Positions 27,330-36,254 are shown, counted from the stretch's first letter. The stretch: 64,000 bases of DNA from GCA-2862585 sp965661345 (GCA_965661345.1 CBFIDK010000001.1:62001-126000); one strand, 5' to 3'. The notes: generated from the sequence alone by a model not told the origin. Numbers and translations: made by a program.

Positions 27330-28235
27330 TTATAGGAATCTAGGGTTTTTAAATCCTTTGACAACCTTGTTATAATCTATTTTAAATTGATAACCTAACA
27401 TAAACTCAAAGCTTCCAGATGTAGAAACATTGGTCGTTGGAATATCATATGAGAATCCAAATTTTAAATCATCATTTATGTGCATACCTAGCAATAGAAC
27501 AGCACGAGAACTAGGTCTATATGTAACTCCACCCCATATCTTTTTATTGTATTCAAGGATAGATGTTAAATCTAAGGTAGTTGTAACACCTTCTGTTTTA
27601 ACAAGTAATGATGGTTTTACATCAATTTTTGGATTCAATTCGTGAACGTATCCTGCCGTTAAATAATAATGTCTTTTTACATCAATTATATCTACAGATG
27701 TGGCAATTGTTGGTTCATTAATGTGCTTTGAAGATAAACCAACATAAACTTTATCAGAATTGAAAAATAAACCTGCGCCTAAATCAAAACTAGAGCCTTT
27801 TTCAGTAGAAGTTGGGATACTTGGATCTGGGTTTTGAGCAATTATTCCGCTACCGTCAAGTCCATCCTGCATTACACCAACAGAAAGCCCTATACCTAAG
27901 TTACCACCTGCTAACTCAAATCTGTAAGCATAGGATAAGTTCAATGATAAAAATTCGTTTTGACCAATTTTGTCAGTAAGGATATTCAACCCAACACCGC
28001 CGTTTAACAATTGTAAAGGAGATTGAACAGATAAATTTGTTGTTACTGGAGCATCTTCAAAACCGACCCATTGACTACGGTGAAGTGCTGTAGCACAAAT
28101 TGCCTCCTCATGTCCAGCCGATCCAGGGTTAAACGACAGATTATTAAAAATATATTGACTGAATTGAGGATCTTGCTGAGCCCTAGAGTAAAAAGCTAGA
28201 AATAACAACAAGAATAGCAAAAAATATTTTTTCAT
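27330..28235 (-). CDS. PorP/SprF family type IX secretion outer-membrane protein
   Basis: 301 residues from the ATG at 28235, which begins directly at a signal peptide (MKKYFLLFLLLFLAFYSRAQ). A start nine codons upstream is possible but less likely. The mature N-terminus QQDPQFSQYIFNNLSFNPGS is the hallmark of the PorP/SprF family. The rest has alternating beta strands ending in aromatic residues, with a final strand GSFEFMLGYQFKIDYN, as in an outer-membrane barrel. In gliding Bacteroidota such proteins serve type IX export, often of a particular adhesin or at the motor-translocon interface. It lies directly upstream of gldK, the common arrangement. The copy-specific partner is unknown. Confidence 0.93.
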   Translation of the reverse strand: MKKYFLLFLLLFLAFYSRAQQDPQFSQYIFNNLSFNPGSAGHEEAICATALHRSQWVGFEDAPVTTNLSVQSPLQLLNGGVGLNILTDKIGQNEFLSLNLSYAYRFELAGGNLGIGLSVGVMQDGLDGSGIIAQNPDPSIPTSTEKGSSFDLGAGLFFNSDKVYVGLSSKHINEPTIATSVDIIDVKRHYYLTAGYVHELNPKIDVKPSLLVKTEGVTTTLDLTSILEYNKKIWGGVTYRPSSRAVLLLGMHINDDLKFGFSYDIPTTNVSTSGSFEFMLGYQFKIDYNKVVKGFKNPRFL

Positions 28236-28330
28236 AAAAGGTAACGTCAAAACGTTTATCACAATTAATATTCGGCTAAAATAACTATTTTTTTTAAGTA
28301 GAAAAACAAAAAAAAGTTATCGTTACAAGA

Positions 28331-29485
28331 TTAGTTCATTTTCTGAAATGCTTTCCACCACCTTTCTGGGACATCTCCTTTTACAGCTTTCATGTAATCA
28401 GAATAGGAACATGGCACATAATAACCCTCGTCAATTCCAGCTGGACTATTATTGATTAGTGGGATTTCCATCCACCATTTTTCCGTTTTTTTATTCTTGA
28501 AAAAACAGGCATTATACTCGCCATCTCTCATTGACACATGGTATTTAACCATATCTTTATCAGTGGGCTTGAAGGTCTTCATCTTGTGGAAAAAACCATC
28601 GAAAAAACACCAAATCATTTGTGAAATTAACTTAGCTGTCTTTGAACCATCATCCGTAATTGAATGGTAATGATAAATACCTAAGGATTTTATTCTTCCA
28701 CTAATGCCAGCATATCGCATTATCTGACAAATTTCTTCTGAATAAAATCCATTTGGAGAGCCATCATCATTTGCTGGCGAGTCGGATAATCGAACACTAT
28801 TCATGTCTATAGAAACTAAATCGGCATTGCGTAAAATCGGCTCAACCTCTTCTATTTGTTGACGGATTTCGCCTAGTCTGAAAGCGTCAAAATATAAGTC
28901 GTTAATGAGTTTTACCGAATTTTGCGGATTCAGATACGACTGATAGCCAATGTTGGAATAATTAAATAAAACGTTTGGTTTAGAATTAATTATCTCTGAC
29001 AGGTATGAACTGGATGGTTTTGATGTTTTCAAAAGCCCCAAATCCAATCTTGAATCTACACTTACCAAGTTTGAGAGTTTCCCAAGATTTACACACGATT
29101 TATACTGTGCGATTGTCAAGTCTTGTGTTCCTCCAATGATTAGCGAAAATAAATTTCGGCGTTCACATTCAGACAATACATCTGTAAGCAATTGGTAGGT
29201 GTCTGCTATTTTTTCGCCAAGCACTAGATTACCTAAATCTGCTATTCGTAATCGTTCAGGACCTTCAAAGAGCTGGTATAAATCTGTTCTGATTTTCTGG
29301 AAATCTTCTGAAGGGTTAACATCTAAACTGCCCCGATACTCTGGAATACAGAAAATTACTAAATCGGCTTCTGAAAGATTAGGGAAATTTCCTTGAGTAT
29401 AAGCCATGACCTCATTGCCAAGCTGACCAGCTTGATATTCACTCTCGTCATGAGAAATAGGTCGAAAACTTAACTCAAATTCCAT
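28331..29485 (-). CDS. Arginase/formiminoglutamase-family protein with altered metal-ligand motifs
   Basis: 384 residues with an arginase/ureohydrolase fold. The three metal motifs of the family can be located but are changed. GGTQD (near 120) stands where active enzymes have GGDH. DSRLD (near 146) stands for DAHxD. SIDMNSVRLSDSP (near 226) stands for SxDxDxxDP. At least two His and one Asp ligand are therefore replaced (Gln, Arg, Asn). It probably does not hydrolyse an amidino substrate the usual way and may be structural or a divergent enzyme. It follows topA with no gap and precedes the type IX genes, a neighbourhood I recall as common in Bacteroidota. The role is unknown. Confidence 0.82.
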   Translation of the reverse strand: MEFELSFRPISHDESEYQAGQLGNEVMAYTQGNFPNLSEADLVIFCIPEYRGSLDVNPSEDFQKIRTDLYQLFEGPERLRIADLGNLVLGEKIADTYQLLTDVLSECERRNLFSLIIGGTQDLTIAQYKSCVNLGKLSNLVSVDSRLDLGLLKTSKPSSSYLSEIINSKPNVLFNYSNIGYQSYLNPQNSVKLINDLYFDAFRLGEIRQQIEEVEPILRNADLVSIDMNSVRLSDSPANDDGSPNGFYSEEICQIMRYAGISGRIKSLGIYHYHSITDDGSKTAKLISQMIWCFFDGFFHKMKTFKPTDKDMVKYHVSMRDGEYNACFFKNKKTEKWWMEIPLINNSPAGIDEGYYVPCSYSDYMKAVKGDVPERWWKAFQKMN

Positions 29486-31795
29486 TTACTTTTTTTTGCT
29501 TTTTTCGGCTAATTCCAAGCACATTTCTCTAGTTAATGATTTTGGCTCAACATCCTTAGGAATTTTCACATTAGTCTTATTCTTTCTAGCACCTTCGCCA
29601 ATTTGAATAAACGGACCATATCGACCGTTTAAAACCTGAACAAGAGGCTCGCCTTCAAAACGATTAATTGTTTTTTCGGCTTCAGCTTTTCGATGAGCTA
29701 AAATAAGCTCAATTGCTCTATTGATTTCGATGGTTAGAGGATCATCTCCTTCATCTTTTTTAATAGAAACAAACTTACCTTTAAACCTCAAATACGGACC
29801 GAAACGACCAACAGAAGCGACCACCTCTTCTCCTTCGAATTCACCAACATTTCTTGGTAATTTGAACAGCTTTAGAGACTGTTCAAGTGTTATAGTGGAA
29901 ATGCTTTGGTCTGCAAGTAATGAAGCAAATCGAGGTTTCTTTTCATCGCTTACTTCACCAATTTGAGCCATTGGTCCAAAACGGCCAATTTTTACATATA
30001 CATTTTCTCCTGTACCTGGCTCTTGTCCAAGAAGTCGCTGACCTTTTGCTGATTCTGAATTATCGGCAACCTCATTTACAGTTTTTACAAAACCTTTGTA
30101 AAATTGACCAATCATTTCATTCCACACTTTCTCACCTTTAGCAATGTCATCAAACTCTTTTTCGACATCGGCTGTAAAACCATAATCCATGACATCAGAA
30201 AAATTAGCCTTAAGAAAATCTGTTACTACTATACCAATATCCGTTGGTTTCAACTTTGATTTATCAGAACCTGTTTTTTCTGTTTTGACAGATTCATCTA
30301 CTTGATTTTCTTTCAACGATAAGAATACAAACGATTTTTTAACCCCTTCACTCTGCCCTTTTACGACGTAGCCTCTGTTTTGAACAGTGGTAATTGTTGA
30401 AGCATAGGTCGAAGGACGACCAATACCCAATTCTTCAAGTCTTTTTACCAAACTAGCTTCAGTGTATCGTGACTTTGGCTTGCTGAATCGTTCCGTAGCA
30501 GTTATTTCTTTAGAACTAACATCCTCTCCTTGAAATAAGTTTGGCAGCATGCCATCTTGCTCTTCATTTTCATCATCTGAACTCTCCATGTAAACCTTCA
30601 AAAATCCATCGAATTTTATCATCTCGCCCTTTGCAACAAACTTTTCTTTTCGATTAGAAATAGTAATTTCAGCAGTAGTTCGCTCAAGCTGAGCATCAGC
30701 CATCTGTGAAGAAATTGTACGTTTCCAAATAAGATCGTATAACCTCATTTGATTACGCTCTCCTTCAAATGATGAATGTGCTAAATTAGTAGGACGGATA
30801 GCTTCGTGTGCTTCCTGAGCACCTTTGGATTTAGTTGAATACGACCTCACTTTTGAATAGTCAGCTCCGAAGGTAGATTCTATGTATTGAGAAGCCGATT
30901 TCACTGCTTCACCAGATAAATTTACACTATCGGTTCTCATATAAGTTATTTTACCAGACTCATACAACTTTTGGGCTACGCTCATTGTTTGACCAACTGT
31001 AAAACCTAACTTTCTTGACGCTTCTTGTTGTAAAGTAGATGTAGTAAAAGGTGCTGAAGGTGATTTTTTGGCAGGCTTTTTATTTAAAGAAGAAATAGTA
31101 AAATCGGATGAAGCACACGAGTTTAAAAATGCAATGGCTTCTTCTTTTGTGTCAAATCTTTCAGATAAGTCAGCACTGAATACTTTGCCTTTACTGGATT
31201 TAAATTGAGCAGTAACTCTGTATGAAGATACACTTACAAAGTCAATTATTTCTTTTTCTCTTTCAACGATTAAGCGAACTGCAACGGACTGAACACGACC
31301 TGCAGATAAACCGTATTTGACCTTTTTCCAAAGAACTGGCGATAACTCAAACCCCACGAGTCTATCTAGTACCCGTCGTGCTTGTTGTGCATTTACCAGA
31401 TTAACATCAATTTTTCTAGGATTTTCTACCGCTTTATTGATAGCTGTTTTGGTAATTTCATTGAAAACAATTCGCTTTGTCTTGCTTTCTTCTAGCTCTA
31501 ATGCTTCTAGCAAATGCCATGCAATAGCTTCTCCTTCACGGTCCTCATCCGTTGCTAGCCAAACCAGTTCTGACTTTTTTGATAATTTACTTAATTCATC
31601 GACTACTTTCTTTTTGTCAGTAGAAACTTCATAAGTAGGCATAAAGCCATTTTCAATATCAATAGCCATTCCACCTTTTTTGGGTAAATCCCGTATGTGA
31701 CCAATGCTTGATTTTACAATAAAGTCTTTACCTAAAAAACCTTCAATAGTTTTTGCTTTAGCTGGAGACTCGACAATTACTAGATTTTTTGCCAT
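29486..31795 (-). CDS. topA: DNA topoisomerase I
   Basis: 769-residue type IA topoisomerase that relaxes negative supercoils. The N-terminal TOPRIM domain begins NLVIVESPAKAKTIEGFLG and carries the acidic DEDREGEAIAWHL motif near 95. The active-site Tyr is in GKITYMRTDSVNLSG near 290. After the core, the usual zinc fingers are absent. Instead three C-terminal repeats occur, each with a GRFGP or GRYGP core (near residues 605, 670 and 735), the form usual in this phylum. It ends in a Lys-rich tail (EKSKKK). The promoter candidate lies at 31829-31861, divergent from miaB. The arginase-family gene starts right after the stop. Confidence 0.97.
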   Translation of the reverse strand: MAKNLVIVESPAKAKTIEGFLGKDFIVKSSIGHIRDLPKKGGMAIDIENGFMPTYEVSTDKKKVVDELSKLSKKSELVWLATDEDREGEAIAWHLLEALELEESKTKRIVFNEITKTAINKAVENPRKIDVNLVNAQQARRVLDRLVGFELSPVLWKKVKYGLSAGRVQSVAVRLIVEREKEIIDFVSVSSYRVTAQFKSSKGKVFSADLSERFDTKEEAIAFLNSCASSDFTISSLNKKPAKKSPSAPFTTSTLQQEASRKLGFTVGQTMSVAQKLYESGKITYMRTDSVNLSGEAVKSASQYIESTFGADYSKVRSYSTKSKGAQEAHEAIRPTNLAHSSFEGERNQMRLYDLIWKRTISSQMADAQLERTTAEITISNRKEKFVAKGEMIKFDGFLKVYMESSDDENEEQDGMLPNLFQGEDVSSKEITATERFSKPKSRYTEASLVKRLEELGIGRPSTYASTITTVQNRGYVVKGQSEGVKKSFVFLSLKENQVDESVKTEKTGSDKSKLKPTDIGIVVTDFLKANFSDVMDYGFTADVEKEFDDIAKGEKVWNEMIGQFYKGFVKTVNEVADNSESAKGQRLLGQEPGTGENVYVKIGRFGPMAQIGEVSDEKKPRFASLLADQSISTITLEQSLKLFKLPRNVGEFEGEEVVASVGRFGPYLRFKGKFVSIKKDEGDDPLTIEINRAIELILAHRKAEAEKTINRFEGEPLVQVLNGRYGPFIQIGEGARKNKTNVKIPKDVEPKSLTREMCLELAEKSKKK

Positions 31796-31828
31796 GAGAG
31801 AATAAGTTGTTTTCGTTTAAATTAGGTG

Positions 31829-31861
31829 CAAATATATTATTCCTTTATCCAAACTTCCAAA
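31829..31861 (-). promoter_or_regulatory. Candidate topA promoter
   Basis: Minus strand TTTG (31861-31858), 21 bases, then TATATTTG (31836-31829), followed by CACC. This fits the Bacteroidota form TTTG-N19-21-TAnnTTTG. Transcription would start near 31822, leaving a leader of about 27 bases before the topA ATG. Confidence 0.5.
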
Positions 31862-31948
31862 CCCATTATTTTGCAAACTGAGATTATATTATTATATAAT
31901 ATAAGATTTTTAAAAAAAATTAATTTCTGTCAATTTGTCAGTTTTTAT

Positions 31949-31956
31949 TAATTTTG
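31949..31956 (+). promoter_or_regulatory. Candidate -7 box for miaB
   Basis: TAATTTTG matches TAnnTTTG and is followed by CACC, like the topA and rplU elements. A TTTG at 31934-31937 is too close (11 bases) to be the usual -33 element. The miaB ATG is 24 bases downstream of the box. Confidence 0.4.
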
Positions 31957-31979
31957 CACCTAAATACTGAATAGAATTT

Positions 31980-33425
31980 ATGAACGAAGAAAAAATAATT
32001 GACGCTAGCAGACAAGGTGAAGCTTTGTCCATTAAAAGTCATTCGACCGATAGCAAAAAGATGTACATCGAAAGCTATGGTTGCCAAATGAACTTTTCTG
32101 ATAGTGAGATTGTAGCATCAATTCTAACCAAAGAAGGGTTTTCTACAACACCAAATCTAGAAGATGCTGACATTGTGTTTGTAAATACGTGTTCTATTCG
32201 AGAAAAGGCTGAACAAACTGTTCGTAATCGGCTAAAAGTCTACAACGCCATCAAAAAAAAGCAAAACCCTAAAATGCTTGTAGGGGTGTTGGGTTGTATG
32301 GCTGAACGATTAAAAGAAAAATTTCTTGAAGAAGAAAAATTAGTAGATATGGTAGTTGGTCCCGATGCCTATCGAGATTTGCCAAATCTAATCGAAGAAG
32401 TTAACGACGGCAGAAAAGCAGTTAACGTTATACTTTCAAAAGAAGAGACTTATGCAGAAATAAGCCCCGTTCGACTGGGCGGAAACGGCATTACTGCCTT
32501 TGTTTCAATCACTAGAGGATGCGATAATATGTGTACCTTTTGTGTTGTGCCATTTACTAGAGGAAGAGAAAGAAGTAGAGACCCAAAAAGCATAGTCCAA
32601 GAATGTCAACAACTTGTTACTGATGGCTATAAAGAAGTTACTCTATTGGGACAGAATGTTGACTCTTACCTGTGGCATGGTGGCGGATTAAAAAAGGATT
32701 TCAATAAACTCAGCAAAGAAGAGCAAGAAAAGAGCACAAATTTCGCTCAACTATTAGCAATGGTTGCTGAAGTAAGCCCAGAATTAAGAGTTCGTTTTTC
32801 AACCTCTCACCCAAAAGACATGCAGGACGATGTACTTCATACTATTTCTAAGTATGAGAATATTTGCAACTACATTCACTTGCCAGTACAGTCTGGAAAC
32901 AGCCGAATTCTTGAGTTAATGAATAGAGGCTACAGTCGAGAATGGTACCTGAACAGAATAGAATCAATTCGAAAAATAATTCCCGATTGTGCCATTTCTA
33001 TGGATATCATTTCAGGATTTTGTTCTGAAACAGAGGATGAGCATCAAGATACGCTTAGCCTCATGGATATTGTAAAATATGACTTTGGCTATATGTTCAG
33101 CTATTCTGAGCGCCCAAATACACAAGCACAAAGAAAACTTGAAGACGATGTGCCTGAAGACGTTAAAAAAAGACGTTTGCAAGAAATTATAGAAAAACAA
33201 ATGGGGCATTCACTCATAAGGAATAAAAACCATGTAGGAAAAACCCACAAAGTATTAGTCGAAGGTGTTTCTAAAAAATCCAAAGACGAATTGTTTGGAA
33301 GAAACACCCAAAACACCGTTATCGTTTTCCCAAAAGAAAACTACAAAATTGGTGATTATGTAATGGTAAAAGTTGATGAGTGTACTTCGGCAACACTAAA
33401 AGGAACAGCAGTAAATAAAGCATGA
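31980..33425 (+). CDS. miaB: tRNA-2-methylthio-N6-dimethylallyladenosine synthase MiaB
   Basis: 481-residue radical-SAM methylthiotransferase that modifies A37 of tRNAs reading UNN codons. The N-terminal UPF0004 domain has ESYGCQMNFSDSEIV, with Cys ligands also in VFVNTCSIREKAE and GVLGCMAERLKE, for the auxiliary [4Fe-4S] cluster. The radical-SAM motif ITRGCDNMCTFCVVPFTRGR (CxxxCxxC) lies near residue 180, and GQNVDSY and HLPVQSG follow. A C-terminal TRAM domain runs from about 415. The length is normal. It starts a plus-strand run with the sigma-54 regulator, whose ATG overlaps its stop. Confidence 0.97.
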   Translation: MNEEKIIDASRQGEALSIKSHSTDSKKMYIESYGCQMNFSDSEIVASILTKEGFSTTPNLEDADIVFVNTCSIREKAEQTVRNRLKVYNAIKKKQNPKMLVGVLGCMAERLKEKFLEEEKLVDMVVGPDAYRDLPNLIEEVNDGRKAVNVILSKEETYAEISPVRLGGNGITAFVSITRGCDNMCTFCVVPFTRGRERSRDPKSIVQECQQLVTDGYKEVTLLGQNVDSYLWHGGGLKKDFNKLSKEEQEKSTNFAQLLAMVAEVSPELRVRFSTSHPKDMQDDVLHTISKYENICNYIHLPVQSGNSRILELMNRGYSREWYLNRIESIRKIIPDCAISMDIISGFCSETEDEHQDTLSLMDIVKYDFGYMFSYSERPNTQAQRKLEDDVPEDVKKRRLQEIIEKQMGHSLIRNKNHVGKTHKVLVEGVSKKSKDELFGRNTQNTVIVFPKENYKIGDYVMVKVDECTSATLKGTAVNKA

Positions 33426-34573
33426 CATCACATCAGGACATAAAACAACGTTTTGGCATTGTAGGACAATCTATTAAACTGGAACGCGCAATTGAAATTG
33501 CAGTTCAAGTTGCCCCTACTGACATTTCTGTTTTGATTACCGGTGAAAGTGGTACTGGAAAAGAATCCATGCCTAAAATCATTCACCATAGCAGCCAACG
33601 CAAACACAATAACTACATCGCCGTCAACTGTGGCGCTATCCCTGAAGGAACCATTGACAGTGAACTATTTGGTCATGAAAAAGGTGCTTTTACAGGCGCA
33701 AGTGAAAAAAGAAAAGGGTATTTTGAAGTTGCAAATGGTGGAACCATATTTCTTGATGAAGTTGGCGAATTACCCTTAAGTACTCAAGTAAGACTATTGC
33801 GAGTGCTTGAAAGTGGTGAATTCATGAAAGTTGGCTCTAGCGAAATTATTAAAGTTGATGTCCGCGTTGTTGCAGCTACAAATGTAAATATTGAGAAAGC
33901 CATACAAAACGGTAAATTTAGAGAAGACTTATACTACAGGCTGAATACGATAAACATCAAAATGCCTCGTCTGAAAGAAAGAAAAGAAGACATTCATCTA
34001 TTGTTTAGAAAATTTGCCTCCGACTTTGCCGACAAATACAGAATTCCAGCCATAAGACTAGATGAAGAAGCTATAGATTTATTGGAAAGCTATTCATGGC
34101 CAGGTAACATTAGGCAACTCAAAAATATTTGCGAACAAATTTCTGCCGTTGAACAAAATAGAAGTGTAAACAAGGAAACATTGAGTCGGTATATTCCAAA
34201 AGAAAATGCCACCCCAGTTTTGTTTGGAAAAGGAAACAATGAAAATGATATTTCAGAAAGAGAAATCCTTTACAAAGTTCTATTTGAGATGAAAAAAGAT
34301 TTGAACGATTTGAAGCGGGTAACCAAAGAATTGATGAGTGGTAACATTGTTACACCTGAAGACAGCAAATTGACAGAAAACTTCATTATTCAGCCTAAAG
34401 AAGAAGCCTTACAAAGCCCTGTGGAAAAAGAAATATTAACTCTTCAGGAGCAAGAAAAAATATTAATTGAAGAATCTTTGATAAGGCATCAAGGGAGAAG
34501 AAAAGACGCCGCAGATGAACTCGGCATTTCTGAAAGAACACTTTATCGCAAAATTAAAGAGTATTTACTGTGA
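33422..34573 (+). CDS. Sigma-54-dependent transcriptional activator without a receiver domain
   Basis: 383-residue bacterial enhancer-binding protein. The AAA+ domain starts almost at the N-terminus: Walker A GESGTGKE near 41, the sigma-54 contact loop GAFTGA near 92, Walker B GGTIFLDEVGELPLSTQVRL near 108, and SWPGNIRQLKN near 225. The C-terminus has a Fis-type helix-turn-helix (GRRKDAADELGISERTLYRK). No receiver, GAF or PAS sensor domain precedes the AAA+ domain, so control must come from elsewhere. The ATG overlaps the miaB stop, and the following lptE GTG overlaps its own stop. Targets are unknown. Confidence 0.93.
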   Translation: MTSHQDIKQRFGIVGQSIKLERAIEIAVQVAPTDISVLITGESGTGKESMPKIIHHSSQRKHNNYIAVNCGAIPEGTIDSELFGHEKGAFTGASEKRKGYFEVANGGTIFLDEVGELPLSTQVRLLRVLESGEFMKVGSSEIIKVDVRVVAATNVNIEKAIQNGKFREDLYYRLNTINIKMPRLKERKEDIHLLFRKFASDFADKYRIPAIRLDEEAIDLLESYSWPGNIRQLKNICEQISAVEQNRSVNKETLSRYIPKENATPVLFGKGNNENDISEREILYKVLFEMKKDLNDLKRVTKELMSGNIVTPEDSKLTENFIIQPKEEALQSPVEKEILTLQEQEKILIEESLIRHQGRRKDAADELGISERTLYRKIKEYLL

Positions 34574-35070
34574 GAAATTTAAAAACATATTCAGTATTAC
34601 TAGCTCTAATTATTAGTTCATGCGGTGTTTACACCTTTTCAGGCTCATCTATTTCCTCAGAAGTAAAGACCGTTAACATTCAATTTTTTGAAAATAAAAC
34701 ATCTTTATCACCATCAAATTTATCGAATAACTTCACTGAAGCACTCAAAGATAAATTATCATCTGAAACGAACCTCAGCCCCGTATCAACCGATGGAGAT
34801 TTGACATACACGGGTTATATTTCGAATTACGACATTAAACCCATTGCCATACAGGCTGACGAAACTGCGGCTAAAAACAGATTAACCATTTCAGTAAAAG
34901 TCACCTTCACCAATAAGCTGCAAGAAGAATATAATTTTGACAAAACATTTAGCCGATACGCCGACTACGACAGTGGAGAAGATTTAAAATCCATTGAAGA
35001 CCGACTGAATGAAGAAATTACCGAACAATTGATCGATAATATTTTTAACGAATCTATTTCAAATTGGTAG
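34570..35070 (+). CDS. lptE: LptE-family LPS-assembly lipoprotein
   Basis: 166 residues from a GTG start (GTGA) that overlaps the stop of the sigma-54 activator gene. The N-terminus is a lipoprotein signal peptide with lipobox ISSC at residues 15-18, followed by GVYTFSGSSI. The body has VKTVNIQFFENKTSL, FTEALKDKLSSETNL and LTYTGYISNYDIKP, matching the Bacteroidota LptE family. It would sit in the outer membrane, plugging the LptD barrel for LPS delivery. No lptD is visible in the window. The size is right for the family. Confidence 0.88.
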   Translation: MRNLKTYSVLLALIISSCGVYTFSGSSISSEVKTVNIQFFENKTSLSPSNLSNNFTEALKDKLSSETNLSPVSTDGDLTYTGYISNYDIKPIAIQADETAAKNRLTISVKVTFTNKLQEEYNFDKTFSRYADYDSGEDLKSIEDRLNEEITEQLIDNIFNESISNW

Positions 35071-35783
35071 AATTAAAAGACAAATATTCAAAATGGATTC
35101 AGCAGCCACACTCTTTAACAAGAGAGGATGCTGACACGTTAAAGGAATTAGTCGACAACTACCCCTTTTGTCAAACTAGTCGATTGCTTTACATCAAAAG
35201 TTTACAGAATATAAATAGCATACACTTCAATCAGACTTTAAAAGTCACCGCCGCACACGCTGCAGACAGACATCAACTTTTTTATTTACTTACGGACAAG
35301 AAAGCAATTGTTCAGAAAGATGAACAAAAGAAATCCACCAAAGTAGAAGTAAAAAAGGCTAATGAGGTAAAAGAAGAATCAATAAAAGAGTCTTTAAATA
35401 TCGGGCAACCCATAGCATTCGAAAAAGAAGAAACTCACTCTTTCAGTCAATGGTTAAAACTAAGTCAAGCAAAACCAATTGAAAGAAAAAAAGAACAAAA
35501 TAACTTACAGAAAAAAGTTAGTTTAATTGAAGACTTTATTGCAAATAGAGAAAGAACACCGCAAAAAAAGACCTTTTATTCGGCAACAAATCAAGCCAAA
35601 AAAAGCGAGACATTTGAATTTGATATTGTTACCGAAACTCTTGCTAAAGTATATCTAGAACAAGAACATTACGAAAAAGCGAAAGAAGCATATCGACAAC
35701 TTTGTTTGAAATATCCCCAAAAAAGTTCTTTATTTGCATCCCAAATTGAATTAATCGATCAGTTAATTGATCAAAACAATTAA
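35064..35783 (+). CDS. Conserved protein of unknown function between lptE and secG
   Basis: 239 residues from a TTG start at 35064 that overlaps the lptE stop. There is no later ATG in the frame, so a non-ATG start is needed. The first 75 residues have helical repeat character (LVDNYPFCQTSRLLYIKSLQ, AAHAADRHQLFYLL). The middle is Lys/Glu-rich and probably disordered. The C-terminus (VTETLAKVYLEQEHYEKAKE, AYRQLCLKYPQKSSLFASQI) looks like a single TPR hairpin. There is no signal peptide or membrane segment. I recall similar genes at this place in other Bacteroidota, but no function. Confidence 0.8.
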   Translation: MVELKDKYSKWIQQPHSLTREDADTLKELVDNYPFCQTSRLLYIKSLQNINSIHFNQTLKVTAAHAADRHQLFYLLTDKKAIVQKDEQKKSTKVEVKKANEVKEESIKESLNIGQPIAFEKEETHSFSQWLKLSQAKPIERKKEQNNLQKKVSLIEDFIANRERTPQKKTFYSATNQAKKSETFEFDIVTETLAKVYLEQEHYEKAKEAYRQLCLKYPQKSSLFASQIELIDQLIDQNN

Positions 35784-35792
35784 AAATAAGTT

Positions 35793-36128
35793 ATGTACAC
35801 TATATTTTCAGTTCTAATCATCATCACTTGTATCCTACTTCTTTTAGTAGTATTAGTTCAGAACCCTAAAGGCGGTGGCCTTTCTGCAACATTTGGTGGT
35901 GGAAATCAGGTAATGGGTGTCAAAAAAACAGCTGACTTTTTGGAAAAAGCAACATGGTATTTAGCCATTGCTCTATTGTTCTTTTCACTAATGTCTAACT
36001 TAAGTATTTCTTCTAAAGTTGACGAAAACGGACAAAACGAATCCATTATTCAACAGCAATTAGACGAAACTCCAATACCAACGCAAAGTTTACCAGCGCT
36101 TCCAATTCAAGAAGCACCTGCCGAGTAA
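35793..36128 (+). CDS. secG: Preprotein translocase subunit SecG
   Basis: 111 residues. Two membrane helices at about 3-21 (YTIFSVLIIITCILLLLVVL) and 55-73 (ATWYLAIALLFFSLM...) flank the conserved loop LVQNPKGGGLSATFGGGNQV, which is diagnostic of SecG. The C-terminal tail is Gln/Glu/Pro-rich, probably cytoplasmic or periplasmic and disordered. It is an accessory subunit of the SecYEG channel. It ends the miaB-to-secG run and is followed by a hairpin at 36187-36215, before groES. Confidence 0.93.
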   Translation: MYTIFSVLIIITCILLLLVVLVQNPKGGGLSATFGGGNQVMGVKKTADFLEKATWYLAIALLFFSLMSNLSISSKVDENGQNESIIQQQLDETPIPTQSLPALPIQEAPAE

Positions 36129-36186
36129 GTTTATAACTTCTCTGACATAATTTCAAGCTGGCTGAAAAAAAGTCATCAATTTTATT

Positions 36187-36215
36187 AAGTGTGTCCTCGT
36201 GGCACACTTTTTGCT
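36187..36215 (+). terminator. Terminator-like hairpin after secG, upstream of groES
   Basis: The inverted repeat AAGTGTG / CACACTT with further possible CC/GG pairing inside the loop is followed by a short T run (TTTTTG). It is 59 bases past the secG stop and 40 bases before the groES ATG. It probably ends the secG transcript. It is not a CIRCE element. Confidence 0.6.
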
Positions 36216-36254
36216 ATAAACTAAGCACAAACATTAACAAATAAATTTAATCTT

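Noticed and set aside
28331..29485. Functional formiminoglutamase (hutG) or arginase
   Set aside because: Metal-ligand residues are replaced at all three motifs, and no histidine-degradation genes are near.
31317..31634. An open frame on the plus strand within topA
   Set aside because: It lies entirely in the conserved TOPRIM and adjacent region of topA, whose sequence explains it.
36129..36254. A CIRCE operator for HrcA upstream of groES
   Set aside because: No TTAGCACTC-N9-GAGTGCTAA-type repeat is present. The hairpin at 36187 has a different sequence and looks like a terminator.
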